From: Ligustrum vulgare | Lineage: Eukaryota; Streptophyta; Magnoliopsida; Lamiales; Oleaceae | Length of the DNA stretch: 64,000 nucleotides | Direction of reading: 5' to 3' | Assembly (NCBI GenBank): GCA_963555705.1 | Contig: OY743174.1 | Location: 56,814,234-56,878,233 of the forward strand | In this document: positions 1 through 12,052 of the stretch, in pieces | How positions within the stretch are numbered: the stretch's first letter is position 1 | Layout of the letters: each line of letters begins with the position of its first letter | The notes under the pieces: model-generated | Database searches by the model: none | What the model saw: the letters and a program-made list of their open reading frames with translations, nothing else | What the model was told of the DNA's origin: nothing | Position numbers and translations under genes: made by a program

Positions 1-219
1 CAAGCCACTCTAGCAAGGGCTTATAATGAAGTCTACAACGGAAAGTCAAGACATATGAGTCTTAGACATGATTATATAAGAAAATTAATAAAGAATGGAG
101 TAATATCACTTACCTATGTGAGGTCAAGTGAAAATTTGGCTGATTCATTCACAAAACCACTTACCAAAGAGTTGGTAAGACAAACATCGAGTAGGATGGG
201 GCTAAAACTCCTATTATAA
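1..219 (+). CDS. Copia polyprotein, C-terminal RNase H fragment (runs off the left edge)
   Basis: Frame 1 is open from the first base to a TAA at 217-219 and gives 72 residues. The segment NGKSRHMSLRHDYIRKLI followed by ENLADSFTKPL is the usual end of a Ty1/copia ribonuclease H domain, where the last motif (ADxxTKxL) precedes the stop. The domain would degrade the RNA strand of the RNA-DNA hybrid during reverse transcription. Only the last part is in the window, so whether the element is intact cannot be judged. The LTR that follows (309-1463) is taken as its 3' LTR. Family recognition is from motif knowledge and was not searched. Confidence 0.85.
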   Translation, partial: QATLARAYNEVYNGKSRHMSLRHDYIRKLIKNGVISLTYVRSSENLADSFTKPLTKELVRQTSSRMGLKLLL

Positions 220-938
220 ATTCACCAATGATGGCAACCCTACCTATCATTACGAAATGAGTAATTCACGGGTTCAAAGGGTAACAACAAGTCATTCGAT
301 AAGTGAATTGTTGCAGCACTTAGAAAATTATTTTAAGGCCCTATCCTAAGGATACAAGTGCTGGGGTAACTGTTTGGAGGGTTGAACAAATCTTAAAGAA
401 ATTCAGTACTTAGTACAAGTGTTTTTAAAAGTTACCAAGACACTGTAAGAATTTCTCCTATATGAACTTAGAAGTGGTGCCACTTCAAGGAAAGTTTTGG
501 AGTTACTTTCTGAAAAGTTCATGAATTCGGATGGGCGCAAGGCCATTAACTCGTCAAAGTAAATTGTGTGGAACGTATTGAGCAAGAATGTTCACGTGTG
601 AGATATCGCCGGTAATGTCATAAGGGATAACTGGTTCAAAGCCAAGGCTACCTGGGATCTCGATATTACTTTGCAATATTAGCACTAATATAAGGTTAAA
701 ATCGAAAGATACCTTATTTTATGCGTGACATCGTTTATAATTCTAAGTTGAGTTCATATATTTGAACAAGTGGTGGATTGTTATGAAAATGTTGTTCAAA
801 TATATAAATAAAGTTGAAAAAGTGCGAGAACCTGTCCAAAATATAAGGAACCGGTCCAAAAAGTGCAAAAACCGGACCAAATACAACTGGACGGACCAAA
901 TGGTCCGAACCGGACCTAAAGGTCCGGCCAAAATGAAG

Positions 939-958
939 AACCACGCGATCGCGTGGTT
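939..958. promoter_or_regulatory. Perfect 20-bp CpG palindrome in the LTR U3 region
   Basis: AACCACGCGATCGCGTGGTT reads the same on both strands. A half-related copy (CGATCGCGTG) follows at about 970-980. Repeated CCGGACC/GGTCCG words precede it at 840-930. It lies about 140 bases upstream of the LTR TATA box, so a role as a protein-binding enhancer or as a methylation target is plausible but unproven. Confidence 0.6.
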
Positions 959-1094
959 GATGGTCCGGCGATCGCGTGACCTAAAAATTTGACCGTTGGA
1001 AATTTTTTTCAGAATTTCTCATGCACATTTTTAACTATTTTTGCCACTCTTTCGTGAAGAGTTGCATGAACAACGAATAGGGATGATAGAATTC

Positions 1095-1103
1095 TATAAA
1101 TAG
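1095..1103 (+). promoter_or_regulatory. TATA box of the Copia LTR promoter
   Basis: TATAAATAG in an otherwise promoter-like context, downstream of the U3 palindromes and upstream of the T-rich U5-like region, fits an LTR transcription start at about 1125-1130. Confidence 0.6.
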
Positions 1104-1514
1104 GTATAGAATTCATGGTTTTGGATAATCTTTTAATCAATATACTTTCAATAGTGATTATCATCCAAAAGTCTTGAATTTTATACTTAGAATCTTCAAA
1201 TTTGCTCTTCTTGTTCATATTTCTCCAAGTTTATCAATTGTGCTATTTGATACTTGGTTTGAGGCTTGAAATCAGCTAAAACAATTTGTTTGGAGGCCCT
1301 TTAGCATTCTCGTAGTCGAGAGGGAGCAAATTTCGCTTTTAGGACAGCATTCTTTGCGATTCAAGTCAATTTGCAATATTTTGATTTCTTTTTGATTCTT
1401 TGTTTTAAGTTTTGTTTCAACTTCATTATAGCATATTTATTTGAGAAAGGAAATTTCTCAACAGTTCTACCTTCAAGTTTCAACTTTCCATGGTAAATAG
1501 GATCATTTTAATTA

Positions 1515-1682
1515 GAGCAATTCTAGAGAGATATTTTTTGAAAATATTTTTAAGTGATATTGTGACATGTCACACATTCATTGAGTGGTGAAAATAACTA
1601 TCTCACGACTTACTTTTTCATAATCCAATGAATATATGACATATCACAAATATCACTAAAAAAATGTCCCCTATAATTATTG
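1515..1682. mobile_element. 168-bp Mutator-type MITE
   Basis: The ends are long imperfect inverted repeats (left AATTCTAGAGAGATATTTTTT; right, on the opposite strand, AATTATAGGGGACATTTTTTT), and the interior folds back on itself around paired copies of ATTCATTGR and TGTGACATGTCAC-like words. Nine-base flanks TTTTAATTA and CTTTAATTT match at 7 of 9 positions. A second copy of the same length lies at 37852-38019. Noncoding. Confidence 0.75.
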
Positions 1683-1718
1683 CTTTAATTTAAAATTGAT
1701 TTTAATAAATAAATTTAC

Positions 1719-1887
1719 TATAATTCCAAATAGACATTCAAATAGAACATTTTTATAGTACATTATGAGGTGTCATAATTTTATTGATGGATGAAAAGTG
1801 GTTATATGATAATTATCCAATAAAATGGTGACACTTCACAATTTTGTATTAAAATATCTAATTTGAATATCTATCTAGAATTATTGA
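1719..1887. mobile_element. 169-bp Mutator-type MITE, second subfamily
   Basis: It is flanked by the perfect nine-base duplication TAAATTTAC (1710-1718 and 1888-1896). Terminal inverted repeats run through TAATTCCAAATAGACATTC on the left and, on the opposite strand, TAATTCTAGATAGATATTC on the right. The copy at 52199-52367 has the same ends and the same length. Nine-base duplications with long inverted ends point to the Mutator superfamily. Confidence 0.85.
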
Positions 1888-1896
1888 TAAATTTAC

Positions 1897-4800
1897 TACC
1901 ATCATCTCTTCCAACTCCGTAGGAGAGATTGAATCCACTTATTTCTACTTATAGCAGTTAAAATTGGGTCCACCGCCCACAAAAAATCTATTTATAGATT
2001 CCACAAATTATTTGCTAAATATTATCACACTATTTTCCAACAAAATTTGACCAAGTGGTAAAATTAACGGACCGATGTAAAAGTTGTCCTAAAGTTGAAA
2101 GATTGCGTTTACAAATTTCCAGTGTTGCAATTATTTTATTTTACTTTTGAAATGGGTGACAAATTTAAAAGTAACTTTTCAACTTAAATTAACATAATTT
2201 AGGTTTTAAGGGTCGTGGCAGCATCCAAAACCAAGAAATTAATAATAGTATTAAAACCTAGCTACACCCCTCTCCAACATATAAAAGGTGTATAAACAGA
2301 AAATGTGCTTTTACTTTTTTCTTTTATTTTTTTACTTTTGCAGCATATTCATGGTTAGATAATGATGTTAATTTTCGTCTGCTTTTAATTGCATGTAATC
2401 CAAACAGGTCTTTGAGAATATCCAATTAGGCATGCGTCAACTTGTATATCATCTATACATTTGAATACAAATCGTTAAAAAATTAAGCATCGATTTGGTA
2501 AAATTTGTTTATTGTCAACGTTTCATTAGACAATTGTTTTTAAAAAAACAATATTTCACTAGTCCATTTTTATTTTTTTTATTGAAAAAGGTAAAAAAAT
2601 GTTGGACGAGAATCTTTGACCAATCAAAATTGTTGATTTTTTTTAAAAATGTCCAATAAGATGTCCCCTATTTGGTAGTTAGTCCAAATTTTAATTTAGC
2701 CTATGTTTGGATCTTTACTTTTTTTGGTTTATAAACCAAATTTTAAACTACACAATTTTTCAAATCAATCTCTAACCATACACATTTTCTTTCTCTAATT
2801 TTTAACCTTAAAATCACCTCGAGATACGTGAAAAAATCCAAAAAAATTGGTTTAAAAACTGGGACAGCGCCTCTGAATAGTCACTTAAATCAAAGTTAAC
2901 AACTATTAACAATCACATATTTCATGGAAATAAAAACTTTTCATCTACACATCTCATTAACATTTATCCAAACAATTTTCACACCCGTGCAATGTACGAA
3001 TATATTCCTCTGAAAAAGATTAAATTAAAGAAAAAATACAATTAAAAAAAAAAAGCAGCAAAACTACGACAAACATATTGTCGGATGAATTTAGAAATGC
3101 AAGGGCATAAAAATCTTTATTTTCAATAACTACATAGTAGAAGTCAATGTATAACATTTTGCATAAAAGAGTATCTCATCACTCACATGCGCTCCAACTT
3201 CCCACGGTTAACAAAAAATTCATCATATTTTATTACCAAGTTATCAACCTGAAAATATTCAACCTGCAAAAAAGTAAACATTTTTATTAACTTACCATTT
3301 TGAAGACTTGCTAACAGTTTTCAAAAAAATCCATCATGTTTGAATTTGTTATTTTCATCTTCTTGGTTTCATATGCTAAAACCATGTTATCATCGAATAA
3401 CATGCACCAAGAGACATCGTTATGGCTGCATCAGCTCATCTACGATTAAAGAAAAATGATAAAGACTTGAGGCTTAATCCAGATGCAAGCCTATACTTGA
3501 AGTAAATTATCTACTACTACTGTCATTACAAGCGACATGTCATAATAAACAAATAAAGTAACCAAAATATAAAAAAATAAAAAATCAACTAGACAAAAAG
3601 AGAAACAAATTTGTACCGATTTCACAATTTATATACCGGAAATGAAGAGGCCAAGAAAAGCAAAATGCTGAAAATTGAAGGAAGAGGTGGATATTCTATC
3701 CATTATCGCATTCAAAAACAGAAACACTCACTTTAGCTCCAAGATAGTTGTGCAAATTTACTGAAGGAAACACCAGAACCAAATAGACAGAAATGTTGGG
3801 TGATTAAATTTCTCTCGACAGTCTCCTATAACAAATGGGTGATTAATCATTGATGCATATCTTTATTGGGTTTTGCCCTTTTACTACCCCTTTAGTTTGG
3901 TAACACTGTAACAATTTATAAATTAGTTTATTTATGATTCTGAGGTAAAATGTATGGTTAAAAATTAAAGAAAAAAATTTATCTAAGTAAAAAGTGATTT
4001 GAGAAATTGTGTGATTTATAAATCATTTACAAACACTATTTTTGTTGGTTTACAGTTGTTATTTGACTTAATAATGGAGACAATTCTTATGCTTTTTCTT
4101 TTTGATTTACAGCCGTTATTACACAACGTGTTTGATTTGATACATTAATATTGTGTTATAGTACTCTTTAATTAATTAATTAATTAATCAGAATAATATA
4201 ATATAATAATAGCAGCCATTATTTTAGAACTTCAAATTTTAATTTATATTTGCACTTCATTCGCCTCCTGGATCCGCCCAAACACAGCAACACTGTCCAG
4301 AAGCACATATCGATTTCCGGAAAATATAACTAAAAGAATAACATGAATAAAAACCTAAAATACAAGTACTAAAGCCTCGAAAATTAGCCAGAATATGCAT
4401 AGTTGCACAAACTAAATTGATGATATGCATAGATTTCTTTTCAGAAGCATCTTGTAGTGCAGGATGCACCAGAAGAAATCATCGGACACAAAATATAATT
4501 AATCAATTATTTTAGGAGAGACAAATCATCTATAGTTCAAATCCAATAATAATTAAATAAATTTAAATTCCCAAAAATTCAGTTCCAATATTGGTTCAAG
4601 AATGTTTATCCCATAAATTATTTGGTTTCCTACTTATCCAATAAAAATAAATCACTTCTAAATCCTAATGATCTAGAAATCCTAATTCACTTTCTCTACG
4701 TAAAGTAAAAAAAGAAGCAAACTCCACCCTTTACCTCCAATATTCATTAAGACATTTTGACAAGCACGCATAAATGGGAAACCAAATAATTAATACACAA

Positions 4801-5164
4801 ATAGAATTAAAATTTTACTTGCAATTGATAATCCGGCTGCCCTCATTGAAGAAATAATCATTATCATCTTCCACATAGTAGTACTATGTAAGAGGTGACC
4901 CCGAATGATGATTTTTGACACATGGGAATGTCAGGTGGTTTTGCACCAAAATAGCATATGTTGACACTGTAGTTGTCCAGAAAATCTGTCAAAATTGTTT
5001 ATTCATTCAATTTGTACTCAGTAACTCAATAAATCCAATAATTTTTGTAACTGATAAAACCCTGTAAATGAAGAACTATGGAAATGAAATTCAAAATATT
5101 ATTGTAAAAGACTTGAAGTGAGTCTTCGACGGAACGGTAGTGAATTTTTATGATTCAATGTCTT
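1897..5164. other. Noncoding AT-rich stretch
   Basis: No credible gene: open frames are short and match nothing. It contains a decayed Tourist-like fragment at about 3885-4050 (TTTGGTAACA on the left, internal GAGGTAAAATRT word shared with other copies in the window) and a short (TTAA)n run at about 4168-4188. Other sections are simple AT-rich DNA. Confidence 0.6.
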
Positions 5165-5472
5165 TAAGGTCATCTCCAATTAGAAACTCTAAAATACGGT
5201 CAACTTTACACTAAAATGCAGTCAGCTTTACACTAAAATGCAGTTTCTCTTACTCTATTTTATAACTCATTTACAACCCAAAAATTCAAATTTCATACCA
5301 AATAAACATAATATAACTCATATCCAACTCAAAACTTTAGATTTCACACAAAATAAACATAATATTTTTATTTTCCTTTGTTAACATACTTCTTATTATT
5401 ATTTTATTTGAAATATTTATTTGATCATTAAAATAAAACGAGAAATATACCAAATATATTTATTTCAATAAT

Positions 5473-6765
5473 TTAATTCTCGAAATTTGAATGTTGTTCC
5501 CACAAATGTTCAATCAAAGCATTTCAGAGTGCAGTGTGAGCCTCTTTATCCTTAATTTGACGATGACAAGCGAGAAACTCCTGGAAACAGATATTTTCAT
5601 TTACAACCATCTCAACTTGTGGGCTGGCGCTTCTAACCACTCTCGAATATGTGCTTCAACATCACGTCCATCCTCTATGATCGTATTGTGCATAATGATA
5701 CATGCAGTCAAGATATCGTGTAAGATTTTTTTTTCCAAAATCGTGACGGTCCTGCAACAATTGCGAACCTAAATTGTAAAACTTCAAATGCTCGTTGAAC
5801 GTCTTTTCTATAGCTTTCTTGTTTCATTGCGAAATATTTTTTCTTCGGTCCACGTGGATCATGAATTGTTTCTACCAGAGTGGCACACTTCAAATATATA
5901 CCTCAACTAAATAGTAACTCATATTGTATTTGCGTCCCGGTATGATGTATTTAGCCGAGGGAGCAATACCTTTAGCGATGTTGGAAAATAGATGGGAGGC
6001 CTCTAAAACATTGATGTCATTGTTTGAACCTGGCATGCCAAAGTATGCGTGCCATATACAAATATCATAATCCACTATGGCCTCTAAGACAATGGTTCGT
6101 GATCCACTCCGTCATACGTACTGGCCTGCCATGTGGTTGAACGATTTTCCACCTCCAATGCATACAGTCAACACTACCCAACATTCCGAGAAAATCACGT
6201 TGTTAACCAACGTTAAGAAGCCGTGCAATGTTATTAGCGTTGTGTGAACGCAAATAACGGCTTCCATATACCTCCACGACTGCACGACAAAACTTTTCAA
6301 ACTTTCAATAGTTGTTGACTCACCAATCTTGCAGTACTCATCAGTTGCATCCGTCGCAATGCCATACACAAGCATCCGAAATATGGCAGTAATCTTTTGA
6401 AGAGAGAACAACCTTCGACTCCACAGACTGTACTATGCGTAAAAATAAATTTCTTGACATGCGATAACATCGTCGAAACAACATTTCGTCGTAATGTAGG
6501 TTCGCTGCGAAGTAAACGTTGAACAATCATTCATGGGTAGACTTTCTATTGCAATTTATGACAATGTGCTCAGGACCGAGCCACCGTGTGTTGGTGGAAT
6601 TCATTGTTGTTTGACCACTTCAGTTAGAATGATGTTGTTATTCAAATACATGTGAACCACAGCATCATGACGTGCCTCAAGTGCCTCAAGGTCATTCATG
6701 ATCTGCTCATCTTCGTCATGAACACTGTCGTTTACATTGGAAGATCCGCCAACATTGAAATTCAT
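5473..6765 (-). pseudogene. PIF/Harbinger DDE transposase pseudogene
   Basis: Read on - from an ATG at 6765 to a stop at 5475-5473, the broken frames give in order a leader rich in Asp/Glu, the segment YGIATDATDEYCKIGEST, the first catalytic block GSVDCMHWRWK, the second block GSNNDINVLEASHLF, then IHDPRGPKKKYFAMKQESYRKD and a C-terminal EAHTAL-NALIEHLWEQ. These are hallmarks of the HARBI1-like DDE family, which cuts and joins the element ends. Several frameshifts and in-frame stops break it (around 6530-6600, 6110-6180, 5900, 5700 and 5520). The usual VERAF glutamate, the third catalytic acid, reads VQRAF here, so the active site is also lost. The start faces the + strand companion gene across about 660 bases of tandem repeats. 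Confidence 0.87.
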
Positions 6766-6869
6766 TTTGTGAGATTTAAAATTGATGTATGAATTTTTAA
6801 TTGTTAGATATGAATGATGAACTGTATACTACGTACTTATCTTTTATAATTGCATTTTCGTCGATAAGG

Positions 6870-7330
6870 TAAATTTGAGTTAACCAATCTCAATCGTAGA
6901 TCAGATAACGCGAGAAATGAGCCGTTAAATGAGAAGATTTTCATACTATCAACTCAAGATAACTTCGATTTGCGTATGTCCATCCCAGCCATTGATCATA
7001 TTGCACGAGATTTGAGCCGTTTGATTAAATTAAATATCTCTGTCATGTCAGGATAACTTTGATTTGCGTAATTCAATGACATCCATTGATCATATTGCAC
7101 GAGATCTGAGACGATAAATTAGACTTCATATCTTACCATGTCATGATAACATTGATTAGCGTAATTCAATCCTAGCCATTAATTGTATTGCCCGAGATCT
7201 AAGCCGTTAGATTAGATTTCATATCTTACCATGTCAGGATAACATTGATTAGCGTAACTCAATCCCAGCTATTGACCGTATTGCACGAGATCTGAGCTGT
7301 TAGATTCGATTTTCTTATCAAACAAATCCA
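6870..7330. repeat. Tandem repeats of about 94 bp between the divergent PIF genes
   Basis: Four clear diverged units plus a weaker first one share the words GATAACNTTGATTNGCGTA, ATTGCACGAGATCTGAGCC and TTAGATT. They fill the space between the transposase start (6765) and the companion ORF start (7429), where a bidirectional promoter would be expected. Confidence 0.75.
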
Positions 7331-7428
7331 ACATATCAATCACATTATAAAAGCACAAGTCTCCAATTCATGTTTTCATAACAACATCTCCCTTAGCAAT
7401 TACAAAAAAACAAAAAACAAAAAACAAA

Positions 7429-8448
7429 ATGAGTATCAGCAAGCGGAGTGCCTCATACAATGTAGAAGAAGACATTCATATGTGTCGTGTATATTTAGAT
7501 ATTTCTCAAAACTCGATTGTTGGTATTAATCAGTCAAAAGATTGTTACTGGAGTCGCGTCGAGTTAGAGTATAATAGTTCATTACCACCCCATATTACTC
7601 AGTTCCGACCTTTGAGATCATTGCAATCATGTTTCATATTGATCAATGCAGCCATTAGTAAACTATGTGGGTACATATGCCAAGTTCAAATTTTAAATCT
7701 AAGCGGAGCGTCCGAACAAGACATCGTAAGTAGAGTTATTGCAAAAAGTGTTTTGATATGTTATATTTTACTTTAATGTAATAAATATATCCATATCAAT
7801 TTGAAAATAGACCGAGCTAAAATATTGTTATGCCAAGACGAAAATTCAAAAAATGATTTAAATTTGATCACGTGTGACCTATCCTTAAGGATAGTAAAAA
7901 AATTGGGAAAGATGTTCAAGTGGAATTACCTGACTTTCATAGGCAGAAAACATACTTTGGGTCGGCACATGTGGATTCTCCAAGTTCTGATTCTCCAACA
8001 TCAGTATATAATGAATGTCTTCATTTTCTATAGATATTAATGAAAACAACGCAAGTGACAATCCAAACCAACGACCCATTAGGATAAAAAAAATTAAGGG
8101 GAAAAGGAAAAATGAAAAAGATTCCTCAAAAATCATTGCAAGTATCATGGAAGAGCAACAGGAACTTACGTAAGTCATCCACAAGAGGAATGAGGACAGG
8201 CTGAAAAACTACGAAATTCAAAGGGCTCGAATGCAATCAGCCGAATATTGTTCTGACAATACCATTCTAGCCAAAAATTTGAGCTCCATTTCAGATCGGA
8301 GCTACAAGAATTTTTTCTAAATGAACAAAAAATAATCATGCTAAAAATAAGTGCAGATTCGAACAGGGATCACAAAAGTTCATCAACTCCATATGGCCAT
8401 TTTTTTTACGATCTTGGAGGATTTAGATTCGATTTACCTGATTATTAG
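7429..8448 (+). pseudogene. PIF/Harbinger companion ORF (Myb/NAM-associated type), pseudogene
   Basis: The first exon (7429-7729) encodes MSISKRSASYNVEEDIHMCR, then VGINQSKDCYWSRVE and GASEQDI, matching the plant PIF second ORF, a Myb/SANT-like protein that helps the transposase bind and move the element. A likely intron runs 7730-7810 (GT...AG) and restores the family motif at the junction to RAKILLCQDEN. Frameshifts follow near 7920 and 8030-8180. The tail can still be followed as PNQRPIRIKKIKGK, then QEFFLNEQKIIM, to a stop at 8446-8448. Divergent from the transposase on -, as in intact family members. Not functional as it stands. Confidence 0.8.
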
Positions 8449-8530
8449 ATCGTTATCTTTAATTATCTTGCATCGTATTTTAATTTTCAATGTTGATGTC
8501 ACCGTTCCAAGCATGTTTATCGTGTCATGA

Positions 8531-9147
8531 TGATGCGAACCTCTTTGGTGATTAAACCAAAAATTCCCACAACAATGTTTGTATCAACCCAAGAAAGCTA
8601 AAAAAGGTAATAAATGAGGAATCTTGACCCAAGTTTAACCTAACCAAAATTCTAAGGAAGTTAACCCTAGCCCAATGGAGAGATTAAGACAAATACAAAG
8701 ACTTGTGGAATAAACATCAATATCTAAACTAACTACGGTTTGGAAAAATTTGCAAGTATATACAAAAAAGTGAAAGATAAAAGTTTGAGAAATTGCACAA
8801 AAAACCCCGCTATTACATTCGGGAAACTTTCGGTCGACCAAAATTATTTCGGCCGATCACTGGGTCGACCGAAATGGGACTTTCGGTCGACCGCCACTCA
8901 GCCAAAAGCGACTGAGGCTAAAACAAAAATTCCTCTGCAGAAGATCGGTTGACCGGAAGAAAGTTCGGTCGACCGAAACTTGGCTAAATCTCCAAACTTC
9001 TAATTTTTGGCTCCAACCTGAATCTTGGCTTCTTTTCTTGATTTATTCACAAGGTTTAGCCTCGAATCTTGAACCTCTTCGACGTCGGATCTCGTCATGG
9101 GTCCCACGGGCAAGTGCATCGATGTTTGGCTTTCTCGATTCTCATCA
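8531..9147 (-). repeat. 3' LTR of the nested Gypsy element
   Basis: 617 bp. Compared with the other LTR it lacks 112 bp (equivalent to 13049-13160) between TCAA microhomologies, a loss that includes the TATA region. It has 31 bp more between GGTCGACC repeats (about 8839-8869). Confidence 0.92.
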
Positions 9148-9158
9148 TCCCCTCCCTC
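9148..9158 (-). promoter_or_regulatory. Polypurine tract of the Gypsy element
   Basis: On - the bases GAGGGAGGGGA abut the 3' LTR (which starts TGATGAGAATC). This is the expected plus-strand primer position. Confidence 0.75.
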
Positions 9159-9238
9159 TTGAAAAGGATTCGACCTCGAATCTTGCTTGAGTGCACTGTC
9201 GTGAAACTCCTTGAACTTTGATCTTGCAACATTGTGGA

Positions 9239-10863
9239 TCACAGGTTCGTGCAATGAAGTTGGACCCTCTGATTCTCATCATCTCCTCCATCTCGAAAGA
9301 GATTCGACCACGAATCGACACCTACAATAAAAATAGAAAATTCAGACACAATAAATGTAACTGAAATTTCATACTCACCGTGCAAAATCAATTTGTAGGC
9401 GTTGCGAAGAACTTGAGAGGTGCCAACATCGCAGGGTAGCATTTTGGATTTTAATCGATCGGGAACCCGTTCTCCCCTTGAAAAGAACCATTTCCAACCA
9501 CCCGGATCAAATACGAATCGCATTCGATCTTGGTTCGGATTGAAAGTACATTTTTCAATAAGCGCCCTAAATTGACGCTCACCCTGCTCTATCAGGGGCT
9601 CAACCAAATTTGCCTTTTTATACCCACCTAAACTAGCATCTCCAAACATAAACAAATGCATCAATCTCAAAAGAGTTAGTAGGCTAGGGCAAAAAACAAC
9701 ATTAAGTGGAGAAAACTTGCTACTAGGATAAACACTTTTATTGCAAGCAAATTTAACAACCACAAATTGAGCATCATTTTTATGCAAATGCACCACTCCC
9801 CCAAAGAAAAGATTCATCATGTTGATAGCAATGCGGATTTCATGACATGTAGTAAAATGTGAAAGTTTAATACCCCTATCAACATCCACAAAATTAGCAT
9901 CATTTGTTTTCTTTAGTCTAAGTAAACCCAACACAAACTCCATAGAATGATTAATCCAATGTTTACTGGGAACGTGCAAATGTGTGTATAAAACTTGAGG
10001 TAAAAACTTAGATTTAGCCATTTTGAACGTTCGGCCTTTACCACAAGTGCAAACATGTTTATCACCAATTTTCCAATAAGGCCAATAAAAGTGATCACAA
10101 AATATTTCCACGGCCCTCTTGGTTTCAAAGTGCCCAATCAAACAACCAACATGTGTCTCACTCATTAGAAATTCGCGCATGGCACATTTAGAAACAAACA
10201 ATCCAACTTTCCAAAACAAATAGTTATCATGCCCATAAAATTCATCAAAATATTGTTCACAGCACGATTCACAAATGTTTAACAAATTCAGATTATTAAC
10301 ATGGATGCCCTTAACATGCTCAATACAAAATGAGTTGACACTTAGACAATTAGGCACACATAAAAATTTGAATTTACAAATGAGGAATTTATCATGCCAA
10401 GGACCTTCCTTACATGCAACATTTCCATATGACAAAATTTCATTTATCAAGTCCACATCAATGTCATACAATCCTTTGATGTATTCCAAATATAATAACC
10501 TTGCTCTCGAAGAAGTGTTGGAGCGTACCTCCTAGATGTTGCATCGGTTACCACATTTTCTTTACCTTGATTGTATTTGCTGTGGTAGGAAAATATCTCC
10601 ATAAAGTTCTTCCACTCGGCATGACTTTTGAGTTCTTGATTACTTTGATAAGTCGGTCTCACGATCTCCTGCAACAAAGAAGTAACCAAGCTAGGGAGGG
10701 CATTGTTAGAAAATTCAAGAGTAAAGAACATTTTTGTGTGATCTCTCCTCTCAATTTTCTTTGTGGCACTTATCACTTCCTCACCTTTTTCTGAGGTAGT
10801 ATCCTCAACTCTCGGTGCTTCTCTCGCCTCTCCTTTTTCTGGAGTAGTGGCTCCAACTCTCAT
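9239..10863 (-). pseudogene. Gypsy pol remnant: end of RNase H plus integrase
   Basis: The frame at 10863-10447 contains PSLVTSLLQEIVRPTYQSNQ, the usual lead-in to reverse transcriptase, and then jumps straight to the end of RNase H (YNQGKENVVTDATSRRY), so the whole RT core is gone. A frameshift near 10490 leads to the 416-residue integrase frame (10489-9239) with a degenerate zinc-binding block (GHFETKRAVEIFCDHFYWP ... CTCGKG). The first catalytic Asp block reads HSMEFVLGL where the family has D-F. The segment carrying the second Asp and the Glu is deleted between VVHLHKNDAQF and KFACNKSVY. The C-terminal part (DPGGWKWFFSRGERVPDR) is recognisable. No active enzyme is possible. Confidence 0.85.
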
Positions 10864-11022
10864 TGTCTCTCCTTTTTCTAGGGACGTGGCCCCAACTCTC
10901 TTACTCTCATTTTTATTTTCTCCAATTCTCTCAATTGAATTTTCATTTTCAATTTCTTTCTCCTTTTTCTTTTCTTCTTCATTTTCACCTTCCTTGTCTT
11001 TCTTTTTCTCCTCTTCTTCCTC

Positions 11023-11517
11023 TCACTCCTTCTTGAGTTTCATTTGATCTTTATGAACTTCCTCCAAACTCAAAGATAGGATCACAACCCTTTTTCCATT
11101 CATTTGGAAGCTGCACCGGTTCTTCCTCTTGTCATGTGTCACACCCCTATCACTTTGCCAAGGTCTCCCCAAAATTATGTGAGTAGTGTGTAAGGGAACC
11201 ACATCACATAATATTTGATCACTATAAGTACCAATGTGAAAAGTAAGAAGAACTTGTTCACTTACCCTCACCTCCCCATAGTCATTCAACCGTTGCAATA
11301 TGTAAGGACTAGGATGCTTCATAACCGGTAGCCCCAATTTCTCAACTCTACTAGCACTCACCAAATTCATGTCACTCTCCCCATCTATAATGAGACTACA
11401 TGCCCTATCCCCCACAAGGCATCTAGTGTAGAAATTATTTCCTCCATGCTTCTCCCTCTCATTATCATGGGCTAAAAATTTTGGTAGCCTAGCATTCATC
11501 TCCTTCACTACTTCCAC
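11023..11517 (-). pseudogene. Gypsy aspartic protease fragment
   Basis: The 164-residue frame contains FYTRCLVGDRACSLIIDGES, corresponding to the Asp-Gly protease signature (the family usually has DGGS), then LGRPWQSDRGVTHDKRKNR, a block found after the protease in plant Gypsy polyproteins. The following sequence is Lys/Glu-rich low-complexity coding. It is part of the same broken polyprotein as 9239-10863. Confidence 0.82.
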
Positions 11518-12052
11518 TACCGTCCCTCCTATGGAATGATGAAGTCTTCATTTTCTCAATATTAACCTTCTCATTCATCCCATCTCCACTCCTATCTATC
11601 CATTCTCTTTGTCTCCTACCCATTCTCCAATCTTCTTCCACTTCTCCACTTCTACCCATTCCATGGAGTGATGAATTTTGCATTCTCGCACTATCAATAT
11701 TTTCATCAACTCCATTTCTCCTACCTTCTAACCACTCTCTTCTTTTCCTATTCAAACTCTCATTTTTTTCATCATCCCTTTCATCATCCCAAGAATCCCT
11801 TCTAATTTTCCTATTCAAACTCCCATTTTGTTTTCTACTTCCATCCATATACACAATGTTCCCAAATTTATCCCTCGCCATTCTTCTACTACACATCATT
11901 TCTTCATCTCCCCTATTTGATGTACTCTCTCCTCTTGTTCCTAAATTTTCCAACAAGTACTTCAAATCTTGAGTTTGAGAATTGAAAATGGACATGGTGT
12001 GCAAGTGTGAAAGTGTTCTCACAAGAAAATATTTCTCTCGTGTTTCACTCAA
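11489..12052 (-). pseudogene. Gypsy gag N-terminal fragment
   Basis: The 187-residue frame starts MSETREKYFLVRTL and is rich in Arg, Asp, Glu and Asn, with short internal repeats such as SLNRK and GDGMNEKVNIEKMK. It stops where the capsid region would begin and leads quickly into the protease frame, so most of gag is deleted. Identification rests on position between the tRNA-binding site and the protease. Confidence 0.6.

Larger units (their letters stand above)
309..1463 (+). repeat. Probable 3' LTR of the left-edge Copia element
   Basis: The stretch begins TGTTGCAGCACTTAG and ends TTTCTCAACA, giving matching TGTTG/CAACA ends about 90 bases after the pol stop codon. It holds a TATA box (TATAAATAG, 1095-1103) preceded by GC-rich palindromes, then a T-rich U5-like tail. 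No target duplication can be tested because the 5' LTR is outside the window, and the sequence before 309 is not a clean polypurine tract. The exact left boundary is therefore an inference. Confidence 0.55.

Noticed and set aside
10501..11047. + strand frames rich in Ser/Phe/Pro opposite the Gypsy pol
   Set aside because: They are the reverse complement of Lys/Glu-rich low-complexity pol sequence.
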